Assembly: GCA_937921595.1 (NCBI GenBank)
Contig: CAKZTD010000019.1
Span: 1 to 38,563 of the forward strand
From: an uncultured Saprospiraceae bacterium
GTDB taxonomy: Bacteria; Bacteroidota; Bacteroidia; Chitinophagales; Saprospiraceae
Length of the DNA stretch: 38,563 bases
Direction of reading: 5' to 3'
Each line of letters begins with the position of its first letter. Within the stretch, counting starts at the first letter, position 1. Positions 34,013-38,563 of this stretch are shown here, piece by piece. A model generated the notes under the pieces. The model ran no database searches, had not been told where the DNA came from, and saw only the letters and a list, made by a program, of their open reading frames with translations. The position numbers and the translations under genes were made by a program.

Positions 34013-34453
34013 TTATTTGATAAAGCTATTTAGTTCTTTAATATATGCCTCGGGTGTAGTTTTTTTATAACTTGTTTCACCCAATACATTTCCTTCATTA
34101 TCTAAAATCACCACAAAAGGAAAAATACCATTCTTGTTATAAATTTCAGCCAATTTAGCGTTCGCTTCATTTTGAGTTTTTGATAAATTGTTTTTCCTTC
34201 TTCTTGGAAAATCTGCTTGCAACATGATGTAATTATCCTTTGCATAGTTTTTAAATGTTTCAGCGCTCCAAATTTCGCGATCTAACTTAATGCAAGGTGC
34301 ACACCAATCTGAACCTTGGAAAACTAAGACAATGTGCTTGCTTTCTTTGCTTGCAATTTCTTTCGCTTTTGAAAAATCTGTTTGCCAATCTTGTGCGAAG
34401 AGTGTACTTAAATTTAGAAGCGAAACAAATAATATTATTATTTCCTTTTTCAT
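34013..34453 (-). CDS. exported thioredoxin family protein
   Basis: A 146-residue protein with signal peptide (to TLFAQD) and one thioredoxin-like domain. The active site is W-C51-A-P-C54 in FQGSDWCAPCIKLDRE; the conserved cis-Pro lies in GIFPFVVILDNEGNVLG. It belongs to the DUF255/thioredoxin_7-like exported group and likely works as a periplasmic thiol reductant or oxidant. It is the first gene of the unit with ApbE, DUF4266 and DUF3570. A long dyad (34497-34531) lies between it and the DoxX gene upstream. Confidence 0.93.
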   Translation of the reverse strand: MKKEIIILFVSLLNLSTLFAQDWQTDFSKAKEIASKESKHIVLVFQGSDWCAPCIKLDREIWSAETFKNYAKDNYIMLQADFPRRRKNNLSKTQNEANAKLAEIYNKNGIFPFVVILDNEGNVLGETSYKKTTPEAYIKELNSFIK

Positions 34454-34496
34454 ATTTGTATTTTATTTTTAGATAAAATCATTTTAAAGCAAAGAA

Positions 34497-34531
34497 TTGT
34501 ATCCTTAATTGTGAAATAATTAAGGATACAA
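34497..34531 (-). terminator. 14-bp perfect inverted repeat between doxX-like and thioredoxin genes
   Basis: TTGTATCCTTAATT (34497-34510) and its exact complement (34518-34531) flank a 7-nt loop, GTGAAAT. It begins 9 nt after the DoxX stop. On the minus strand it is followed by TTCTTTGC, only a modest T-run, and the stem is AT-rich, so it may terminate the upstream unit partially or be a protein-binding site for the thioredoxin unit. Confidence 0.5.
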
Positions 34532-34539
34532 ATATGGTG

Positions 34540-34950
34540 TTAACTCTTCGCAAGAATCGGCGCTTTTTTACTTCTGCCCCATGCAATAAATGCAAACAAA
34601 GCTATCATGACTACATTCACTCCAATAGCCGAAAATTCTCCTCTTGATCCATGAAATATAGCCGCTAAAAGCATCACTACTGCAAGACCGATTGCTGCCC
34701 AAACGGTTAAGAATGGTTTGATACGAAGTATGGAAGGTAGTAGTAATCCTAAGCCACCTAATAATTCGCTGACACCAATAAAACGCACTAATCCAGATGA
34801 TACGGTTGTTACCCATGGGAGTGATTCTGCCATTGCTTCTATAGGTTGAGTAGCTTTCATTGCTCCTGCCATTAGAAACATAAGTCCTAATAATACTTGG
34901 AGTATCCAAAGCCCAATATTCATTGCCTTGTTATTCTTTTGATTAGTCAT
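34540..34950 (-). CDS. DoxX family membrane protein
   Basis: A 136-residue protein with four membrane helices (starting WILQVLLGLMFLMAGAMK). The pattern SSGLVRFIGVSELLGGLGLLLP followed by IKPFLTVWAAIGLAVVMLLA and a C-terminal VNVVMIALFAFIAWGR is the DoxX/DoxD-like layout. DoxX proteins are small quinone- or redox-associated membrane proteins; the specific role is unknown. It starts 1 nt after the upstream membrane-protein stop, and an internal ATG (Met10) could also be used. Confidence 0.9.
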   Translation of the reverse strand: MTNQKNNKAMNIGLWILQVLLGLMFLMAGAMKATQPIEAMAESLPWVTTVSSGLVRFIGVSELLGGLGLLLPSILRIKPFLTVWAAIGLAVVMLLAAIFHGSRGEFSAIGVNVVMIALFAFIAWGRSKKAPILAKS

Positions 34951-34951
34951 T

Positions 34952-35350
34952 TTATAAAGTTTTATTTTGTTTGTTAAAAAATGGATAAATGGTTAGAAAT
35001 GCCAATGCTGGAAAAAAATGCATAGGTACAACTAGGCCAGGAAATAATTCTGGATATTCAATATCCAGCGGTAAACTCATTCCTATCGGACCAATGATAC
35101 TGGCAAATGAAAGAATGGCAATCAAAATGTTTAACCATCCTCTCCAATTTTGCTTATCGAATTTAATTAAGGCAGCATAGCCCAATGTCATTAGCATACA
35201 ACCAATAACACTTGATCCTATGATAGCGCCCGCATTGATTATTTGATTATAATCAGTGCCAAGTGCTTCTTGGTAGATGTTGAGATAAATGATACCTGCA
35301 ATCCCCGATAACAATCCAGCTACCACTCCGTGAATGAGTAATTTTTTCAT
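34952..35350 (-). CDS. four-helix membrane protein of unknown family
   Basis: A 132-residue protein with four hydrophobic helices (about 5-25, 38-62, 70-90, 105-125). Notable segments are GLLSGIAGIIYLNIYQEALG, SVIGCMLMTLGYAALIKFD, and PELFPGLVVPMHFFPALAF. I do not recognise a family. It lies between the YceI (20 nt) and DoxX (1 nt) genes on the same strand, so it very probably shares their transcript and works in the same membrane or redox process. Confidence 0.85.
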   Translation of the reverse strand: MKKLLIHGVVAGLLSGIAGIIYLNIYQEALGTDYNQIINAGAIIGSSVIGCMLMTLGYAALIKFDKQNWRGWLNILIAILSFASIIGPIGMSLPLDIEYPELFPGLVVPMHFFPALAFLTIYPFFNKQNKTL

Positions 35351-35370
35351 AATAAGAAATTAGGATATGG

Positions 35371-35901
35371 TTATTTTGTAACAGGAACAGAAATGTCAAG
35401 CTTAATATCAAGCGGTACTTTTTTAGACATTCCTTTGGTAGAACCGATATTGTAGTCTAATCTATTGACGGTAAAACTACTTTCAAAAACATTGTCTTTG
35501 AAGGTAAAGGGCATTGTAAACTCCTTTTTTATGCCATGCATTTCTAGCGTACCGGTCACTTCATAGCCAGCTGCTGATTTAGTGAATTTTTCAGAAGTGA
35601 AATTGATGGTAGGGTATTGGTCAGCGTCAAACCATTTTTTGCTTTTAGCATGCTTGTTTTTCATACCATTTCCTGTATTGATGGAAGCGACATCAATTTG
35701 CACATCAAATTTTGAAGCGGTTAAATCGTCTTCATCAAACTCAATGTCTCCTGTAAGTTTAGTGAAAACACCAGATGGGTCTTTGCTGCTGAATTTGATG
35801 GAGTGTCCTTCAGCAATTTTCCAAGTCGTTGAACTGCTGATAGTAAATGCGGATAGGAATATAATAGCTGCTACCATTCCTAAGAAATTAACTTTTGCCA
35901 T
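35371..35901 (-). CDS. YceI family periplasmic protein
   Basis: A 176-residue exported protein: signal peptide (to about residue 23), then the YceI lipocalin-like barrel. Recognisable parts are TTWKIAEGHSIKFSSKDPSG, GDIEFDEDDLTASKFDVQID and MKNKHAKSKKWFDADQYPTI, the family's INTGNxxRDxHLxSxDFFDAxxYP region in divergent form, and YEVTGTLEMHGIKKEFTMPF. YceI proteins bind polyisoprenoid chains such as quinone tails or carotenoids in the periplasm. It is the first gene after the crp-like regulator, with a candidate operator and promoter in the 92-nt gap. Confidence 0.95.
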   Translation of the reverse strand: MAKVNFLGMVAAIIFLSAFTISSSTTWKIAEGHSIKFSSKDPSGVFTKLTGDIEFDEDDLTASKFDVQIDVASINTGNGMKNKHAKSKKWFDADQYPTINFTSEKFTKSAAGYEVTGTLEMHGIKKEFTMPFTFKDNVFESSFTVNRLDYNIGSTKGMSKKVPLDIKLDISVPVTK

Positions 35902-35933
35902 ATTTGAAAATTATTTTTTGATTATTAATAACA

Positions 35934-35977
35934 CAAATATGGGCATGAAAAGGCTAGGAAAAATTAAGGTAGCTTAA
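35934..35977 (-). promoter_or_regulatory. TTAAG-N4-CTTAA dyad and candidate promoter of the yceI unit
   Basis: TTAAGGTAGCTTAA (35964-35977) is an inverted repeat with 5-bp arms and a 4-bp spacer, the layout of FNR-family sites. On the minus strand CATATTTG (35941-35934) is close to the TAnnTTTG -7 box. If transcription starts near 35930, the dyad centre would be about 41 nt upstream, the usual position for a class II Crp/Fnr activator. The adjacent gene encodes such a regulator. A near-identical block is at 28171-28197. Confidence 0.5.
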
Positions 35978-35993
35978 GAAATGAGATTTAATA

Positions 35994-36515
35994 CTATTTT
36001 TGTTTTGCAATTTTTCGTCTTAGGTCACTCAAGTATTCTGGCGTAATGCCAATGTAGGAAGCGATAAGTTTTAGTGGGAGTCGTTGTACTAGAGTAGGGT
36101 AGGTTTGTGTAAATTCTATATAACGTTCTTTGGCTGTAGCACTTAGTAAGCTAATGATTCTTTTGTTGGTCGCAATCAAATTATTTCTAAGCTTAATACT
36201 CATTTCAGTTAAGAGTCCTTTTTCTATACTATGAAAATCTTCAAAAAAGGATGTTGGAATAAATGAAACTTCACTGTCTTCAATAGCATCAATGAAAACA
36301 ACAGAAGGCTTTTTGTTCGTAGAACTATCCATATCTCCGATCAGCCAACCTTCAGGAGCAAATTGTAAAATATGTTCTTTGCCTGTATTGTCGATAACAT
36401 AGCTTTTTAGGCAACCACTTTCTACTTTATGTGCAAATTTAGCAATATCGCCAAAGCTCAAAAGTCTTTCTCCTTTTAAGACTTTTTTTGTTTTACTAAT
36501 TTTAATATTGTCCAT
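35994..36515 (-). CDS. Crp/Fnr family transcriptional regulator
   Basis: A 173-residue regulator, short for the family. The N-terminal cNMP-binding-like beta roll includes FAHKVESGCLKSYVIDNTGK, HILQFAPEGWLIGDMDS and the long dimer helix MSIKLRNNLIATNKRIISLL. The helix-turn-helix is LPLKLIASYIGITPEYLSDL, followed by RRKIAKQK. No FNR-type cysteine cluster is present, so oxygen sensing through Fe-S is unlikely; the ligand is unknown. It lies 92 nt upstream of yceI on the same strand and is divergent from the propeller lipoprotein gene. A decayed paralogue of its 3' end is at 28192-28290. Confidence 0.92.
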   Translation of the reverse strand: MDNIKISKTKKVLKGERLLSFGDIAKFAHKVESGCLKSYVIDNTGKEHILQFAPEGWLIGDMDSSTNKKPSVVFIDAIEDSEVSFIPTSFFEDFHSIEKGLLTEMSIKLRNNLIATNKRIISLLSATAKERYIEFTQTYPTLVQRLPLKLIASYIGITPEYLSDLRRKIAKQK

Positions 36516-36763
36516 TATTTAGTGATGGTTTATTTTTTTGAAATATATTCCTTTTTACACATAAATATAATACTATTTAATTAGATCAAGCTCTAGGAAA
36601 GCATAACTAAATTTTCGTGAGTTTTTTAATAAATGGTCAACCTATTGATATAACTTGTTATTAAGCTGTTAAGTAATTCCGAAATGCTGTTGTATCCTGA
36701 ATTTTGAATTAGATTAGTGTTGCTAATATATTATAAAGAATTCAGGAATTAAAAAAAAAACTA

Positions 36764-37921
36764 ATGATTCAAGCTCTCTTAAATTCGAAAACCAGCATTT
36801 TCCTATTCTGCTTAATTTTCACTAGTTCGTGTATCAATCAGTTATCTGAAAAGAGCAGTAATCAATCAGAACTAACTGCTACCAAGGAATTACCAAAAGA
36901 TAATGGTACTAAAAATAATCATCCAAGAGTAGATTCAGTTTTGCAATTTAGTGTTATGGTGACTTCTATGTTTGAAGATAGCAAAGGCAATTTTTGGTTT
37001 GGATCTCATGGTGATGGCCTTTGTCGATATGATGGAAAAGAATTCACTTATTTTACGATAGGTCATGGTTTACCTAGTGGTACCGTTCGTGAGTTTGCTC
37101 CTGGTCTTGATTGGTCTAAGACTAGAAAGATAAATGGTGGAAATCAAATTGGCTCCATCCAAGAAGACAAAAATGGGAATATCTGGATTTCGACAAATGA
37201 TAATATCAGTAAATTTAATGGGCAAACTTTCACTCGTATTCATCCGAATAAGGAAAGTACCTTGTTAACCAACAGGTCAAGCAAAGAATGGAAAAGAGAA
37301 TTAGATTATTTGTGGTTTGGATCTTCGGATAAATTAGGTGTCTTTCGTTTTGATGGAAACAAATTAGAATGGCTAAATTTTCCGCCTCCGTATGATTCTA
37401 AAGTTGATGGAGTATCCGAAGTGTATAAAGACAATGAGGGAAACATTTGGTTTGGAACAATGGGGAACGGAACATTCCGCTACGATGGAAAGTCATTTAC
37501 GCTTATTAATAAGAAAGATGAAATTGGTGTTTGTCGGAGTGTATTTCAGGACAATACAGGAAGGGTTTGGATTACCAATAATCGCTTCGGCTTAAATTAT
37601 CTAGAAGGAGATACATTGAGAAGCTTTAAAAAGCAATACAATTTAAGTAGTAAGAATGATCCTATAACAAAAGAATTTAAAACAGGGTATCAGTCAATTG
37701 AACAAGATGAAAATGGTGATCTTTGGTTTGGAACTTTCGGAAATGGGCTTTGGCGTTATGATGGTAAAAAACTCACTCACTACACCAATGATGATGAGCT
37801 TTCTCTAGCACTTGCTAAAACAATTTATAAGGACAAAAACGGTAAACTTTGGTTTGGAATAGGAGAAGGAACGGTTTATGGTTTCAACGGAAAATCATTT
37901 GATAGATTCGATGGTACGTAG
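36764..37921 (+). CDS. stand-alone TCR-propeller lipoprotein
   Basis: A 385-residue protein with a lipobox (FTSSC, Cys23). The rest is made of seven two-component-regulator propeller (Reg_prop) repeats, each with the core D-x-x-G-x-x-W-F-G and a following FxYDGKxF strand: for example FEDSKGNFWFGSHGDGL, YKDNEGNIWFGTMGNGTF and EQDENGDLWFGTFGNGLW. Seven repeats make one complete propeller. These repeats are best known from hybrid sensor kinases for glycans, which usually have two propellers plus Y_Y_Y, kinase and AraC domains. None of those are here, so this is probably a surface or periplasmic binding protein. The ligand is unknown. Confidence 0.9.
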   Translation: MIQALLNSKTSIFLFCLIFTSSCINQLSEKSSNQSELTATKELPKDNGTKNNHPRVDSVLQFSVMVTSMFEDSKGNFWFGSHGDGLCRYDGKEFTYFTIGHGLPSGTVREFAPGLDWSKTRKINGGNQIGSIQEDKNGNIWISTNDNISKFNGQTFTRIHPNKESTLLTNRSSKEWKRELDYLWFGSSDKLGVFRFDGNKLEWLNFPPPYDSKVDGVSEVYKDNEGNIWFGTMGNGTFRYDGKSFTLINKKDEIGVCRSVFQDNTGRVWITNNRFGLNYLEGDTLRSFKKQYNLSSKNDPITKEFKTGYQSIEQDENGDLWFGTFGNGLWRYDGKKLTHYTNDDELSLALAKTIYKDKNGKLWFGIGEGTVYGFNGKSFDRFDGT

Positions 37922-37942
37922 AAAAAAGTGATAAAAAGGTGT

Positions 37943-38266
37943 TTACTTTTTCAAGATCTTATCAGCAATTTCCTGAGCGTCTATGCAGTACTTATCATCA
38001 CCTTTTAATTTCCATTCGCCAGTTTTGTCAATGTAAAACTTAACCGTTTTTTCAACGACTTTTGAATAACCACCAAATAATGCTAACATACTGTTGACCT
38101 TTTCAAGATATTCACTAAGACTTAATTCTTCATTTAACACTAAACTCCATAGCCTCTTAATCTGCGTAGATTTTTCTTTATGAGCTGGGCTTGTCGTTTT
38201 ATATGCCATCAAAAAAAGCGAAAGCGCCTTTGCTTCTGGTGTTGGTTTTTCTAACTTTTCTTTCAT
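37943..38266 (-). CDS. small soluble protein of unknown function
   Basis: A 107-residue cytoplasmic protein, mostly helical and charged (pattern EKPTPEAKALSLFLMAYKTT, then KRLWSLVLNEELSLSEYLEK and DAQEIADKILKK). No signal peptide, no motif I can assign. It is convergent with the propeller gene (21-nt gap). Codon and residue use look normal for the window, and the ATG start at 38266 is well placed, so I take it as a real gene. Confidence 0.7.
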   Translation of the reverse strand: MKEKLEKPTPEAKALSLFLMAYKTTSPAHKEKSTQIKRLWSLVLNEELSLSEYLEKVNSMLALFGGYSKVVEKTVKFYIDKTGEWKLKGDDKYCIDAQEIADKILKK

Positions 38267-38361
38267 ACTAATTTGTTATTTATTCAGTGAAGTTGTTTAA
38301 GAATGTGCTCTGAAATTAGTTGTAAGTGCTTGATTTTTAAGACAAAGCTTATTTTCTTTTT

Positions 38362-38377
38362 CGTAGCCATAGCTACG
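38362..38377. repeat. 6-bp inverted repeat in the 38267-38492 gap
   Basis: CGTAGC (38362-38367) and GCTACG (38372-38377) flank a 4-nt loop, CATA. No T-run follows on either strand, so it is not a convincing terminator. It could be an operator for the small gene at 37943-38266, or chance. Confidence 0.3.
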
Positions 38378-38492
38378 TAAATTAAAATAGTTGAAGTATT
38401 TAGGAATCAATGACTTGGAAATAGTTCATCAATTTATTTTTAAACAACTTCAATAAGCTGCGCAATGTAACCTTATTTTCTTGATTTGCCAA

Positions 38493-38563
38493 CTACTTAT
38501 TTCTCTCAATTAAAACCCTAACACCAGCTCCAAGAGAATACGTTTGATAGAACTGTTCTTTCC
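38493..38563 (-). CDS. C-terminal end of a probable outer-membrane protein (partial)
   Basis: The minus strand is open from the window edge to TAG at 38493-38495 and reads KEQFYQTYSLGAGVRVLIER then NK. Alternating hydrophobic and polar residues with an aromatic-rich YQTYSLGAGV strand is typical of the end of a beta-barrel or PorP/OmpA-like protein. Only 22 full codons are visible, so the family is unknown and the call is tentative. Confidence 0.45.
   Translation of the reverse strand, partial: KEQFYQTYSLGAGVRVLIERNK

Noticed and set aside
34568-34909. A 113-codon leftward frame inside the DoxX gene
   Set aside because: It is a frame shadow: the other frame gives a coherent four-helix DoxX protein, while this one is a Ser/Arg/Tyr-rich mixture.
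36764-37921. Truncated hybrid sensor kinase
   Set aside because: It has its own lipobox, a full set of seven repeats and a clean stop, with no kinase remnant downstream before 37943.
38362-38377. CGTAGC/GCTACG hairpin as a terminator
   Set aside because: Only 6 bp and no T-run on either strand; listed as a plain inverted repeat.

Overview
This AT-rich window comes from the chromosome of a member of the Bacteroidota. Several large exported proteins (5431-8931, 9077-10978, 20118-20927) end in Por/type IX secretion (T9SS) sorting domains. Other family markers of the phylum are present: DUF6624, DUF7619, DUF3570/DUF4266, a LytTR two-component pair and a stand-alone TCR propeller lipoprotein. The class cannot be fixed from sequence reading alone; a free-living, probably aquatic, Saprospiria-, Cytophagia- or Flavobacteriia-like organism fits. 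I see no rRNA, tRNA, CRISPR array, insertion sequence or phage gene.

Layout. 1-5.3 kb: the 5' part of an M60-like secreted peptidase, a DUF6624 protein, an exported S41 peptidase and an AraC regulator. 5.4-11 kb: two large exported proteins, one with 14 FG-GAP repeats and one M6-like metalloprotease with a discoidin domain, separated by a hairpin terminator. 11.2-14.2 kb: TruA, an FKBP isomerase, an endonuclease/exonuclease/phosphatase lipoprotein and a small VOC protein. 14.2-18.9 kb: a LytS/LytTR-type two-component pair divergent from a secreted class C beta-lactamase-like serine hydrolase, then an HbpS/GlcG-like protein with an AraC regulator. 20-25.3 kb: a T9SS cargo protein, a scar holding the truncated ends of a peroxiredoxin and an AraC gene, an atypical SDR, a membrane glycosyltransferase and a methyltransferase. 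25.4-29 kb: an operon of metallophosphoesterase, ferredoxin and two-domain VOC protein, the remnant of a Crp/Fnr-type gene, and a ferric-reductase-like membrane protein. 29.2-31.2 kb: a GH3 lipoprotein. 31.4-36.5 kb: two redox/envelope units on the minus strand, a Crp-like regulator followed by YceI, a four-helix membrane protein and DoxX, then thioredoxin, ApbE, DUF4266 and DUF3570. 36.7-38.5 kb: a seven-repeat propeller lipoprotein, a small unknown protein and the last codons of a probable outer-membrane protein.

The most interesting signals lie between the genes. First, a perfect 13-bp direct repeat (20-bp period) sits between the kinase and the serine hydrolase. A near-perfect 16-bp direct repeat (21-bp period) with the same CCATTCA core and the same orientation sits upstream of the M6-like protease. 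This is the geometry of LytTR binding sites and suggests a small regulon inside the window. Second, a TTAAG-N4-CTTAA dyad, with the arm-spacer-arm layout of an FNR-type site, lies between the crp-like gene and yceI. It is copied at 28.18 kb beside a decayed duplicate of the same regulator, and there the non-coding dyad is better preserved than the coding sequence. Third, at 21.08-21.27 kb two unrelated 3' gene ends face away from each other, as expected if one deletion removed the shared promoter and 5' halves of a divergent AraC/peroxiredoxin pair.
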